From the NCBI RefSeq assembly GCF_040054535.1, contig NC_090778.1:10591001-10655000 (forward strand): a DNA stretch of 64,000 bases. The letters are read 5' to 3'. This document shows positions 13,081 through 22,409 of this stretch, one piece after another. The notes under the pieces were generated by a model. It was given only the letters and a program-made list of their open reading frames with translations, was not told where the DNA came from and made no database searches. The stretch's first letter is position 1. Each line of letters begins with the position of its first letter. The position numbers were made by a program, and so were the translations under genes. The DNA comes from Antennarius striatus (taxonomy: Eukaryota; Chordata; Actinopteri; Lophiiformes; Antennariidae).

Positions 13081-16000
13081 AAACAGCAAAAAGCCCACAA
13101 AAAAAGGAGCAGGGGGCTTACGTAAAAAAACACAAAATGACTGTCTCTAATCTCTACGATCTCTGGTATCATCCAAGGCGATGCACCTGGGATAGAACCA
13201 CTATGATCATTGCCGGATCCACCCTTGGCAATGATCAGCTGTGTGTCAATGGGGGGGCAGTGACTCAGTGGTAGAGCGGGTCGCTCAATGTTCCAAGATT
13301 GGCGGCCTGAGTCCCACTCCCACCCAAAAATACCCGGTATGTGAGTTGACAGTGGGAGGTGTCAGCTCACTTCCTGAGCACTGCCGAGACACCCTTGAGC
13401 AAGGCGCCGTCCCCCTTAGAAGTTGCTCATTTGGGTGCACCGTAAAGGGCCTTCCTGCCACTCTACCTCCCCTGCATGCGTGTGTGTGAGTGTGTGTTCA
13501 GGGCCTGTACACACTAACATATGCATGTGATTTGATTTGACTAATGAGAGTGTGCCACTAATTTCCCTTTGGGGATTAACTGAGTATATGAAATTAAAAA
13601 ATGTATTTATTTATTTTTTAATTCAAGTGTTTATCAGCTGCGATATATTGTTTTTGAACTGATATCATTGCAGAAGCAGAGGTTTTTATACTGTATCTAA
13701 GGTTTGGATTATTGTTGTTGCTATCGTGGGATGTTCTGTGTTAACATTCGTAAATAATTTTTTAAAAAAACAATCCATAATTTTGTTGGGAGGTATAGCT
13801 TGTCTGTTAAGAAAATTAAAGCATTGTGAAAATATGTTCACTGACTGCATATTGAGTGAAAACAACATGAAATGTGTGAATAATATGGCCACAAAAGACC
13901 GATGCTGTGCTAATTATGTTTACAGTTTTGAAAATGTGACTGCTGTTTGGACAAACGCTTGTTAGTGACAGGAAAAAACTGTAATCACTCTCAGAATCTC
14001 ACAGAGGGGAAATGTTGTTGGTCCATGGGACTTAATCCAAACATAGATGGACATTGTGGTTGGTTCCAACAGCCCTTCAAGCTAGAGCTGTTCAAATATT
14101 TTAACATTGCCTTGTCGTCAGACACCAGACATGTAGCCAAATCACTCTGTCATAATTTGTAGTCACTGGAGGGTGTCTAGACGGCTGTCAGGGACAGATG
14201 GAGTTTGAAATGCTCTGACATCCAACAGTCAAAGTCACCTTATACGTCTTTCAAATGCATGATTAGAATTTGATTTCAATGGGTGAGAAAAAAGGAGCTG
14301 TTTTATCTGCTGTTAAAGTTATTATTTCCATTCATTCAAAGACTACACTAGTTTGCAATCTAGTTTACTATTATCAATGTTACTATTATCAATTATACCA
14401 TTCTTGTAAGAAGTATGTTTCGATGTACCAGGTTTTAAATCATTAAACAGTGGTTATTCTGACAGTGACAAAGTTTTTTCTCAGGAAAGTTGGAGTCAAC
14501 AGACCTCCTAACAGAACCACTTCCCTGCACCCCCTCCAGCTGATTACTCTTCTCTCATCTCACGAATGTGCAAATCTATACTTTTAATTAAATGGTAACA
14601 AATGTACTGGCGTAGTGGCACAGTGGGTAGCGCTGTTGCCTAACAACACGGCGGGTCTGGGTTCGAGTCCTGCTCGAATGAATGAAATGTTTTCGCTCTG
14701 TCCTAACCAGGGCTTTGAACCAGAATTTTTTTGCCAATCGGTTTGTTCCAAACAGAAATGGAATTATAACGTTTACGGTGTTGTGTTCCACCCATAAACT
14801 GACGTTCCTGAACCGGATAGAACAAAAAATAAAGTTCCTGAACCGGTTAATAACGTTCCTTGCAAATATAAATATGTAGGTGCCGTATTTTGAGCACCAT
14901 AAGACGCGCTTAAAAGCCTTAAAGTTTCTCAAAAATTAACGCTACGCCTTTTAACATTAAGCGTCTTATGTGTACACAGTTTCAAAATCTGTAAAAATGT
15001 TTTTGTGTGACTTTAGTCAGCGATCCGCCAGCTCGGCCATTGTCCACCGACATTAGAGAACATGACGCGAGGCTCCGTCCGGCACACCTCCGGTAGGTAC
15101 CCGGTATACAGTTCAGTGTATGCCGGTACTGTACCGCAGGTATGCCGTTAACCACATTTGTTTGGCTGAAGACCCCCGACAATGACGTCAGCGAAGAGAC
15201 ACGCTTACGACGCAAAATGTAAACTCCTGGCTATCAGTTCCGGTTGTTCCGGTTCACGTAAAGGGACCGGGGGGCTTTTTTCACGCTTCACCATCTCTCT
15301 TGATCTGTGACTCCATGCACGCCCACACCACCACTTGTGTCAAAAACCACGTCAAGTGGCTGAATTCGGAGCTTGTCATCATCCTGGAGGATTAACGAAA
15401 GAACTCCACCCGCTAGACATCGGTGTAAACAGAGCCTTTAAAGGCAAGCTGAGTGTGTCTGGAGTGATGGATGAGACAGTGAACACACATCTACCAGGAC
15501 TGGAGGCAGTGCCGAGCGAGTTACACCCCCACAATATGTGGTGGATTATGGAAGTCTGGACTAACGTATCTGCTTTGACTTTCGTCTGATGTTTCCCAAA
15601 AGCCTGCATCATTACCAGACAGACACCAGACGGTTTTTCAAGAACGAAAAAAAAAAAACGGCATTAACCGGTTTACAATTATTTTCTGTTCCGATTCTGT
15701 TCCGTAACATTAAAAAATATAAAGTTTTCTGTTTTCGTTTTCGTTCCATGAACCGGTTCAAAGCCCTGGTCCTAATTTAGGTGCTTGTATCTTTCCTTTT
15801 CAGCTGCTTCACAGTAATAGCTACTCCTGCCAGTATTTTGATCCTTCTTAATTTTAAACTACACAACTTCATTGTGTAGGAAAGTAATCAAATAGCAGAA
15901 TCTGGTGATTTGTTTGTTTTCTTCATTCCACACAGAGGCTGAAGCAGCAACCTGCCAACCTAGTTTTTGTGGTGTAGCATACATGAAACTGAAAAATATT

Positions 16001-17164
16001 ACATTTTGAGCATAAAATCGTATAATTATACTTGATTCAATGGAACATAGGCCCAAAATTATTCACAGAACTTTGCATTTGGTATTTATCAGTATTAAGT
16101 ACAATATCGCAAGCTTTTCTGAAACAAAGTTAAAGGTTTCAAGATAAACTGATAAACAGGGTGCAATTTGTTAAAAAAAACAGGAATATTTTATTTTTTT
16201 AATTATGAAACATAAGCAGTAAACATCTTTAATTCTTTTTTGGGTTAATGGTATGCCCTATGAGCCTAAATTCCAAACATTTGAACTGAATTTGATATAA
16301 ATTTAAGAAAACATGAAACATTTAATTTTCTGTGCTGGCAGCGATGTTGAAGATGTCCCCATTAGGTTTCAGGTCAATGGATAAGGACCGATCATGCAAA
16401 CATAGCAAGAAGATTTAGCCAAATGCAAATGGTCTGTAAAACGTAACATTAACACCCCATAGATAAAGACTTCACATGTATGTATCAAAATAACCGTTAC
16501 CACTAAATATCAGACTAAGTGAAGAGTTTGCTCTGATGTTTGACTTCAAGTGGTCTTTTGGCTTTCTTTTTGCCACGTCATCTGCAGCGTTTCACCTTTT
16601 ATTCACATCTCTGTGAACTTCTTAGAAGGGAACGAATGCACAATGTATTTATGTGCATGGGGACATTAGTGAACATCAAGATTGACACAATTTGGGTCAA
16701 GTTGAAAGTTAGAGCCAGTAATGTAGACTATAGACTACTTGTAATAAAACTCTATCACAACCTTCCTGTTATTTCATATTATTTTTAAATCATTGATGGG
16801 TTTGCCACCCACTAGGAACTAAATGATGTATTAGGTCTTCTGGGGATAACTGGTGGTCAGGAATAAGTAAGAACCAAAGTTGGATGGGTTAGGTTTTTGC
16901 CCGGAAGCATCAGTAGTTTTTTTGAACGCTGAAACCTCAAGGTTTTACTATTTGATGCTAACTGTTGGTCGAGTTAACAGTGAAACTTGGAAGGAAAACA
17001 GAGAACAGTGATCCAGGATAAGGTGTCATGTCAGACTTTTGGTTATAAGGAAGTGCATCAGCGCATCGTTCACATTAGTACAGCGGAAAACCTCAGTGGC
17101 TTAAAGCTAGGCTTAGCCTCTACACCCCTGAGGATAAAATTCATTCAGCAGAGGTAGAGATGTG

Positions 17165-17195
<31 letters not shown>

Positions 17196-17232
17196 GCCAC
17201 ACAGACACACACACAGCCACACACACACACAG

Positions 17233-17312
<80 letters not shown>

Positions 17313-18942
17313 AAATTGCACCCTGACAAAACACCTCCACCCTTCTTCAATTTGGGAAAGAACTACATTAATAATAATGTAGCAAAATATGAATGATTTA
17401 GGGACACAGGTTATGCGTCCCAGCAAGCATAACCATTATTCATTTTCAAAGTCCATTAGCTGTATATACTATGTATGAGTTGTACAGAATGAGCCATGCA
17501 TTAATAAATGTGACTAATGTTGAAGTGTCAACACCATACTTATGCACAGAGCGCAATCTCGAAGGCATTTTTGTATGCTTCAACAGTGGAATGAAAAATA
17601 CGAGCAAAAAGCAGAGACACACAATGTTCACTGCACAGTTTCAATAATAAAAGGCGCCCTTGAGCGAGGCGCCCTTGAGCAAGGCGCCGTCCCCCCCTAC
17701 AAGCTGATCAATTTGGGGCGCGTTCCAGAAGCCGCTGCCCGTCACTCTGCCTCCTGATGTGTGTAGTTTGATGTGTAGCTGTATGTACTAACTGCATGCT
17801 TACAGGCCCCCTTGTGTGTTGTGTTCAGGGGGCCTGTATACTATACTAACCTGAGTGACTATGTAATTTCCCTTGCGGATAAATAAAGTATACTTGTTCT
17901 TCTTCCCTTTGCTATTCATCATCATCATCATCAGAAACAAAAAATTTGCTGTGTCTCTGCTGTCAAAATGTCAACAGGACTGCAGGGTTCGACATGGACA
18001 TTAATGATGATGTAGTTGTAATTCTAACAAATGTGGATTAAATGTCTATATGAATGTTTTTCATTCAGTCTTTGTTAATCCATTTACAGGTTCAGATGCA
18101 TTGTCTACCCATTCAAGCAAAAGCTGACCCTATCTACAGCTTCGCTGATAATAGTCATTATCTGGGTTCTGGCCATATCTATCATGTGCCCCTCGGGGGT
18201 GATGCTGCAAGTGACCAAGGAGCAAAGTATCCGGGTGTTATTGGGCTATGACAATAAAACAAGTTCATTTTATTGGTGCAGAGAGAACTGGCCAAGCCAG
18301 GAAATGAGGAAGATTTACACCACTGTCCTGTTTGCTAATATCTACCTTGCTCCCCTTTCCCTCATCGTGATCATGTACGCTCGGATTGGCATTACGCTTT
18401 TTAAAACAGCAGTCCCAACAGCGGGAAAACCAGGCCATGAAAATCGTCACAGTGTGTCAAAGAAAAAGCAACGGGTAATTAAAATGCTTTTAATAGTTGC
18501 TTTTCTTTTCATCATTTCCTGGTTGCCTCTTTGGACCCTCATGATGTTGAGCGACTATGCCAGCCTGACTGAGCAGCAGTACAGGATCATCAACATTTAC
18601 ATTTATCCCTTTGCCCACTGGCTAGCCTTCTTCAACAGCAGTGTCAACCCCATCATCTATGGTTTCTTCAATGAGAATTTCCGCAGAGGATTTCAAACTG
18701 TGTTCAAGTTTAGCCTTTGCACAGAGGACGGACAGAGGAGGAAGACTTACTCGCACAGGCTGCAGGCAAATTCTGTGCTCCCAGCTAATAATGCACAAAC
18801 TTCTCTGGAGCCTATTTCTCTCAACAGCTTTGATAAGAGCACTTCTCGGCGACACAACCATGTGACTGAACAGGACTTAGTCATGGAGGACCTGGAGAAA
18901 GCATCTTGCAGCAGTGGGGGAGTGACAGCGGTGTCTATTTAA
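5903..18942 (+). CDS. npffr2: Neuropeptide FF receptor 2 (class A GPCR), join of 5903-6227, 9933-10032, 18090-18942
   Basis: The joined frame is 425 residues, close to the usual length for NPFF receptors. It should be a plasma-membrane receptor for RFamide peptides (NPFF, NPAF and kin), expected to couple to Gi/o. Class A landmarks are all present: N62 in TM1, D90 in TM2, C117 at the top of TM3 pairing with C205 in the second extracellular loop, D141-R142-F143 in place of DRY, P230 in TM5, SWLP (285-288) in TM6 and NPIIY (328-332) in TM7. Segments such as [20 protein letters not shown] and [13 protein letters not shown] and a C-tail with [10 protein letters not shown] match NPFFR2 better than NPFFR1. 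Both intron positions, after TM2 and within the DRF codon, are those I remember for vertebrate NPFF receptors. No stop or frameshift occurs. Teleosts can have several npffr2 copies, and which one this is cannot be told here. Confidence 0.93.
6670..6885 (+). repeat. Teleost dispersed repeat with GGATAGGCTCC-like core, in intron 1
   Basis: Carries GTCTTTGTGTGTGGCTCC, a CCCGCCTCACGCCC block and GATAGGCTCCGGCTCCCC. It then ends in TGTAATTTCCCCCTGAGGGA, TAATAAAGTATA and a (CTT)n tail. Related copies lie at 20103-20240 and, inverted, 30838-30955. It has a retroposon-like tail but no coding capacity. Confidence 0.65.
6886..7663. other. Intron 1 sequence without recognised features
   Basis: AT-rich; no motif-bearing frame and no repeat shared elsewhere in the window was found. 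Confidence 0.4.
7664..7770. repeat. (CA)n microsatellite in npffr2 intron 1
   Basis: About 105 bases of CA with early CGCA and CAGA interruptions. Apparent Thr-His or Cys-Val frames across it are artefacts. Confidence 0.95.
8455..8935 (+). pseudogene. Tc1-like transposase fossil, internally deleted
   Basis: At 8468 a frame reads [31 protein letters not shown], resembling the N-terminal helix-turn-helix of fish Tc1 transposases. After a deletion, 8680-8930 reads [39 protein letters not shown] and [10 protein letters not shown]. This corresponds to the Tc1 DDE catalytic half, where the second aspartate sits in a (D/H)NAP-like box and the last acidic residue in SPDLNPIENLW. That last acidic residue is lost here, and stops and frame changes interrupt the copy. 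Flanking inverted repeats were not found. It sits inside npffr2 intron 1, sense to the gene. Confidence 0.6.
8936..9405 (+). mobile_element. Non-LTR retrotransposon fragment (reverse transcriptase N-terminal part)
   Basis: Reading across two frames gives [24 protein letters not shown], then [33 protein letters not shown] and [10 protein letters not shown]. These are the VPLFKKGDRRVCSNYRGI, LLSLPGKVYSRVLE and QCGFRPG motifs that open a LINE reverse transcriptase. Frameshifts and missing ends show decay. The clade is uncertain. It abuts the Tc1 fossil directly. Confidence 0.65.
9406..9932. other. Rest of intron 1, including the 3' splice site
   Basis: No repeat or gene recognised. It ends in the pyrimidine tract TTGTCTCTCTCTGTAG that forms the acceptor of exon 2. 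Confidence 0.5.
9933..10032 (+). CDS. npffr2: npffr2 second coding exon (first extracellular loop, TM3)
   Basis: A 100-nt exon between acceptor CTCTCTGTAG and donor GTAAGG. It enters in phase 1 (the split glycine codon 109) and leaves in phase 2 (the split arginine codon 142 of the DRF motif). It encodes [20 protein letters not shown] and [12 protein letters not shown], which is the conserved WPFG loop motif, the disulfide cysteine C117 and all of TM3. The exon is a multiple of 3 plus 1, so skipping it would shift the frame and remove TM3. Confidence 0.93.
10229..11680 (+). mobile_element. TIR transposon with embedded SINE, copy A (npffr2 intron 2)
   Basis: The left end TACAGTTTTTTTCAGTCGC at 10229 and the right end GCGACTGAAAAAAACTGTA at 11680 are inverted copies of each other, both starting at a TA dinucleotide that could be the target duplication. 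The interior contains a minus-strand SINE (10592-10940). It has no transposase I recognise, so it is a non-autonomous element of unassigned superfamily, about 1.45 kb. Two more full copies are in this window: 12470-13983 (inverted) and 27685-29155 (same orientation). Confidence 0.8.
10592..10940 (-). repeat. tRNA-derived SINE inside TIR element copy A
   Basis: On the minus strand it starts with a tRNA-like head: TGACTCAGTGGTAGAGCGGG is an A box and GGTTCGATTCC a B box, both pol III promoter elements. The conserved body includes ACAGTGGGAGGTGTCAGCTC and a GCAAGGCGCC motif. The 3' end, near AATTTCCCTTT and TTAA, is AT-rich. Because the same junction appears in all three host copies, this SINE moved with the transposon. 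Confidence 0.8.
11681..12469. other. Spacer between two inverted TIR elements in intron 2
   Basis: About 790 bases of AT-rich sequence with no recognised feature. It would form the loop if the flanking inverted copies paired in pre-mRNA. Confidence 0.5.
12470..13983 (-). mobile_element. TIR transposon with embedded SINE, copy B, inverted relative to copy A
   Basis: The left end TACAGTTTTTTTCAGTCGC and the right end GGAAAAAACTGTA define the element, again bounded by TA. Its interior is the reverse complement of copy A. For example the AGAGATTAGAGACAG and GATGATATCAGAGATCG blocks appear as their reverse complements near 13140-13180. It contains the same SINE, here on the plus strand (13251-13590), plus a (CAA)n run at about 13050-13080. 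No coding frame is credible. Confidence 0.8.
13251..13590 (+). repeat. tRNA-derived SINE inside TIR element copy B
   Basis: Same SINE as in copies A and C: head GGCAGTGACTCAGTGGTAGA, body CAGTGGGAGGTGTCAGCTCA, GAGCAAGGCGCCGT, and a 3' end with AATTTCCCTTTGGGGATTAA. The B box has decayed (CGGCCTGAGTCCC). The left junction GTGTGTCAAT with the host transposon is the same as in the other copies. Confidence 0.8.
13984..14604. other. Intron 2 sequence without recognised features
   Basis: No repeat shared elsewhere in the window and no motif-bearing frame. Confidence 0.4.
14605..14707 (+). repeat. Head of a second tRNA-derived SINE type, cut by a hAT insertion
   Basis: GGCACAGTGGGTAGCGCTGT and GGGTCTGGGTTCGAGTCC are the A and B boxes of a tRNA-like head. 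The copy continues only a few tens of bases before the hAT start at 14708. The sequence after the hAT is not recognisable as the SINE body, so the copy was short or decayed. Related minus-strand copies lie at 30956-31150 and 61843-61980. Confidence 0.6.
14708..15768 (+). mobile_element. hAT-type transposon (non-autonomous) with 8-bp TSD
   Basis: The ends CAGGGCTTTGAACC and GGTTCAAAGCCCTG are perfect 14-bp inverted repeats beginning with CAGGG, typical of hAT elements. Flanking octamers GTCCTAAC (14700-14707) and GTCCTAAT (15769-15776) differ by one base and are the target duplication. Subterminal regions hold repeated GAACCGG motifs. No hAT transposase is present. Instead the middle contains remains of a pogo-family transposase. 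Length 1061 bp. Confidence 0.82.
14884..15592 (+). pseudogene. pogo/Tigger-type transposase remains nested in the hAT element
   Basis: The left end CCGTATTTTGAGCACCATAAG, continuing to AAAAGCC, aligns with the terminal repeat of the pogo-like elements at 45336-46505. Further in, 15194-15240 reads [15 protein letters not shown], like the first helix of a CENP-B/pogo DNA-binding domain. Then 15383-15589 reads [20 protein letters not shown] and [13 protein letters not shown], matching the end of the pogo DDE domain where GLT(K/S)xLQPLDxxxNxxFK is characteristic. Everything between is deleted. Whether pogo jumped into the hAT or the hAT picked up the fragment is open. Confidence 0.65.
15769..16156. 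other. Intron 2 sequence without recognised features
   Basis: Begins with the hAT target duplication; otherwise nothing recognised. Confidence 0.4.
16157..17325 (+). repeat. Interspersed TIR repeat, copy 2, expanded by a (CA)n tract
   Basis: The ends CAGGGTGCAATTTGT (16157) and CAAATTGCACCCTG (17325) are inverted repeats. The interior follows copy 1 (4655-5332) with the same order of landmarks, and adds about 350 bases after 16790 plus a 145-base CA microsatellite just inside the right end. No transposase frame. It is the copy that best defines the family's termini. Confidence 0.65.
17166..17312. repeat. (CA)n microsatellite with CAGCCACA interruptions
   Basis: Long CA run broken by three AGCC motifs near its left side; lies inside the TIR repeat copy 2. 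Confidence 0.95.
17648..17912 (+). repeat. 3' part of a tRNA-derived SINE
   Basis: Starts in the GAGCAAGGCGCCGTC body motif, which is duplicated at its left edge (CCTTGAGCGAGGCGCC then CCTTGAGCAAGGCGCC). It runs through CAGGCCCCCTTG to the tail GTAATTTCCCTTGCGGATAA and AATAAAGTATAC, with a (CTT)-like end. 5'-truncated copy of the SINE carried by the TIR elements. Confidence 0.7.
18090..18942 (+). CDS. npffr2: npffr2 third coding exon (TM4-TM7 and C-tail)
   Basis: Acceptor CCATTTACAG at 18080-18089; the first base completes arginine 142. It encodes the rest of the DRF region, TM4 (about 158-176), the second extracellular loop with N197-K-T sequon and C205, TM5 with P230, a basic third loop (KKKQR 266-270), TM6 with SWLPLW, TM7 with NPIIY, then a roughly 90-residue cytoplasmic tail. 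FCSL-like cysteine context FSLC after the eighth helix could be palmitoylated. The tail ends [17 protein letters not shown]..., with many serines. In TM7 the stretch is AFFNSSVNP where mammals, as I recall, have AFGNSSVNP. The stop TAA is at 18940-18942. Confidence 0.95.
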
Positions 18943-19148
18943 AGACATTCTTCTCTGTGATGAGGAAATGTGTTAACATTTCAAGAAAACTGTCCATATG
19001 TTTTAAAAATAAGTCCTCTGTTGAGCATAAGAAAAGCACAAGACTCACCTGAACAGATTTTAGAAACTGATGTTTATGTGAAATTTGTCAGTATAATTTT
19101 AAAAAAAAGCTGGTGCAGGAAAGGGGGGGGGAAATGAAAATCGTGACA

Positions 19149-19154
19149 AATAAA
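19149..19154 (+). terminator. Candidate poly(A) signal AATAAA for npffr2
   Basis: First AATAAA downstream of the stop codon; a second is at 19271-19276. AT-rich DNA makes chance hits likely, so transcript data must decide. Confidence 0.35.
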
Positions 19155-19542
19155 GAAGGATGTATCATTTTACAGTACTGCAAAGGATATGATGCAGCAT
19201 TCTACCTCACAACATTTACTTCTGGAAAAATTATGTGTCTGAAATTAACTTTTACAAGACTCATCTGGCAAATAAAAAGCAAAACTATCACCTTTAATGC
19301 ATGTGGCACATTGCTCCTGTTGGGACTCAACAGCTCTCAACAGAAGATGAAACCATAGTTATTACTGGTTGATGTTGCATTGATAAGAGGCTACTGCCCT
19401 GCTCATGACAGGACTGTATATACACCATGCATGTATAAATGTATAAAGGTGCTGTAATGTTTGCAGAAGAGATTTTACAAACTAAGGAATTTGACATTCT
19501 TTTAGATTAACACAATGAACCACTATTTAGAATTTGTTCTAA

Positions 19543-19572
19543 AGGTATTGTGATTTATAAATCACAATACCT
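19543..19572. repeat. 30-bp perfect palindrome
   Basis: AGGTATTGTGATTTA is followed at once by its exact reverse complement, with no loop. It lies 600 bases after the npffr2 stop. Confidence 0.9.
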
Positions 19573-20102
19573 CAAGAGTCAACAGCCTCCAACATCTACT
19601 GGATATCTGTCATGTAACTTGGTTTTATCATAGAGTGTCTTTAAAAGCCATCATCTTTAAAAGCGTCTTATGTCTCTATTCTGAATTACAGCCTGGAGAA
19701 GTGGACAAACACCTGTGGTTTTCCATCTGTATTGTGGTATTGTACAATATGTGCTACAATATGTTGCTCCCCAGGAATAGAGGTGTTGGCCTTTAGCAAG
19801 CATTCACAGAATGTCAGCATCTGCTAGATGCAGTATTTCTAAAAAGCTGCCATGGAGGTTTTCCAGTAGAACATTTGTGTAAGGTGGGTTTAAACCGGAG
19901 TCACGCCATGAAAAATTTCAACGGGTCCAGGTAGGACGGTGTGTTGCTTGGCAGCAGCTCTTTCTTTCAATGCTTCTGTCAGCTGTCTGCCATGTGGCGT
20001 CATGCTACCTTGAGAAAGGAAAGTAAAGGATCAAAGAAAGTTTCATGAATATGGTATTTCAATTGTCAGCTCAGGAAAATGTTTGAGTCAAGTTAACAAT
20101 GA

Positions 20103-20240
20103 CAGGTTGTCTGTCTTTGTGTGTGGCTCCACGGCGCACTGGCGTCATGCTCAGAGTGTCCCCCGCCTCACGCCTTATGCCAGCTGGGATAGGCTCCAGC
20201 TCCCCATGACAGAAAATTCATGGATGGATGGATTGTACTT
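20103..20240 (+). repeat. Teleost dispersed repeat with GGATAGGCTCCAGC core
   Basis: GTCTTTGTGTGTGGCTCC, CCCGCCTCACGCC and GCTGGGATAGGCTCCAGC followed by ATGGATGGATGG. Same family as 6670-6800 and, inverted, 30838-30955. Confidence 0.7.
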
Positions 20241-22296
20241 TTCTCAAATTTGCGATCGTTATTTAATTTTAAACATTAATTTTATTATAATTAGGAGGGT
20301 AAATATAAGAGGAAGACAGAAGGGGTAACAAAGATCATTATTTCCTCTTTCAGCCCCCTGTTCACTGGACAGCTTTTATTTCTCGCTCTGTGCTTGTCTT
20401 TTGTCCACTTTTTTGCATAGCAGATGAAATGTCTCCTTCCACTGAAAGAAACATTCTGAAAAATATATCTCATTTAATGTTTGAGTACTATGACGATGGA
20501 AGATCAGCACCACATACTGTAAATATCTTGCGTTTTAGTAGCTCCAGACTTTTTTTGTCTTAGTAAGCTCCATAATTCTTAATGTACTCTTCTTAATCAA
20601 TATCATTCTATATTTGTGATTTAAATTCTACACGTCAAATGTCTAAATCCCTAACTTATTGTTTGTCATTATTTTAGTTTAATGTATAAAATGTATTTTT
20701 TTTAGCTACGTTTAGGTAATTTGACAGTATTATTCAAGGAAGAATAACCTATATTTTATTGATGACGGGAACCATGAAGGGAGACAAATAATGGATAGAG
20801 GAGCAGAGATGATGAGATCTACTATACAGTATTCCAAAGTAAATTTAAATATGATGAAATATGCATAGCAATCCAAACCTGCACACATGCAGATTCTTAA
20901 GACTGATTATGTTGATAGAGTCAGGCTGTTACTGTACCGAATATAATGGCAGGATCTGTGGATGTGGTGACTTGAAGTAGTTTAAGTTTGTCTACTTGTA
21001 TTTTTCAGGCTGTGTTTAGTGTCATGATGTAAAGCTGCAACATGCGAGAAAATAATTTAAAGGATAAGTTTCTTTAGTAACAATACTTCACCTTACCAAT
21101 TAAATTTAGACTTTCTTTATCGGATGATAAACATAAATTGTGTTTACAGCACCCAACAAACTGTTTTATTGTTATTGTTGTCATTGTTATTGATTTTGTT
21201 ATTATCTGTTTGACTGGATTATATTGTGTGTAAAATAACAAACACATTTACTTTTTATCAAGGCTTTTATTGTGAAATCTGGTGTTTAAACATGCACAAA
21301 TAGTTGAAATGATGATAAATTTTCTACTATTCATTCATGGTTATCTCATGTGCCTGTCAATGAATGTGCCATGTAAATATTAAATAACATGTTTTGTTGT
21401 TATTTTATTTTTTCCTGTCTAGGAAAAGCAGTTAATGGGGAAAAAAGGGCTTACGTTGGCTCCAAAACTAGGTTGTCTTTTGTATGTACGTATATGGGTA
21501 TCACTGAGTTTAAAACCTGGCCGACAAGTGAAGTAACTCTGTCTTTGGAAAGGAAGTACTATGAACAATGTTTTTTTAAGGGTGGAGTACAAAAAAAAAC
21601 CCTTGTTCAGAAGGGCTTTTCTCAAACCTACTTTAAAGGTCTGCTGGTGGTGTTTCTTTTTGGGGTGTTTTAATGGGCTCATGTATTTTGAACGTTTTAA
21701 TTACAACATACAGTATAAAAGCTATTTTTAAAAAAACCACCCACAGGCAAACAGACATTAAAAAATAATTGAAAAAGGCTTGTATATACTGCTTAGGTTA
21801 TCTGTTTTTGTGCCATGACATTGTAGATGTGATATTTTCCTATGATTAAGTACTTTGATGCCCAGGTTTTTATGAGCCTGAGAAACTGTGCTGCATTACA
21901 GGGAATGCATTTACTGTCTATCAGAGCACTGATCCTAGGTAATATGAAGAGCAGCACTTTAAACAAAATGAATGTGAATTCAGACTAACCAAGCACACAC
22001 ACACTAGGAATTTGCTTTCAATAAGTTTTGGCACAGTGCATCAGAAGGAAATGGTGTCATATACAAAAATACGAAAGTTGAAGCTGAAAATTGTTTAAGT
22101 TCAAGGGAAGAATGAATGTTTGAGATACGCTGACTAGTGGAATGGCAATTTCTTTGCTTGTTAGCAGTTTTTACAGATGGTCTGTGAAATACTATCATAC
22201 CATGTGTTATGTTTAGCCATGACACACACAATATTATTTTACCTGGACGTAACAAAATCATCAGAAGTGGAGTCTGTCCTCTTCCGAAGCAGAGGA
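20241..22296. other. No gene recognised; AT-rich DNA
   Basis: Short open frames lack family motifs. Nothing shared with the rest of the window. Confidence 0.4.
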
Positions 22297-22409
22297 CAGT
22301 TGAACAGTGATATGGCTCAAGGAGTTCAATGGAATGTGAAAAGCTATTGTGTTAACAGGACTGTGGCCATTTTGTGAAACCAGGGATTTTTGTGTGTGCA
22401 TATATGTGC
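22297..22409 (+). repeat. Exact 113-bp direct repeat, copy 1
   Basis: From CAGTTGAACAGTGATATGGC to GCATATATGTGC this is base-for-base identical to 23810-23922; flanks differ on both sides. Confidence 0.95.

Larger units (their letters stand above)
18943..20102 (+). other. Probable npffr2 3' UTR and flank
   Basis: Canonical AATAAA signals occur at 19149-19154 and 19271-19276, about 210 and 330 bases after the stop, and could end the transcript. A 30-bp perfect palindrome lies at 19543-19572. No other gene seen. Confidence 0.5.

Noticed and set aside
13251..13330. tRNA gene call from A and B boxes
   Set aside because: The boxes belong to SINE heads: no cloverleaf with paired acceptor stem, and the same sequence with a SINE body recurs several times.
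17166..17312. CRISPR-like regular repeat
   Set aside because: Simple CA repeat in vertebrate DNA, without repeat-spacer structure.
21389..21682. Overlapping frames of about 90 codons on both strands
   Set aside because: No motif, AT-rich, and open on both strands as expected by chance.
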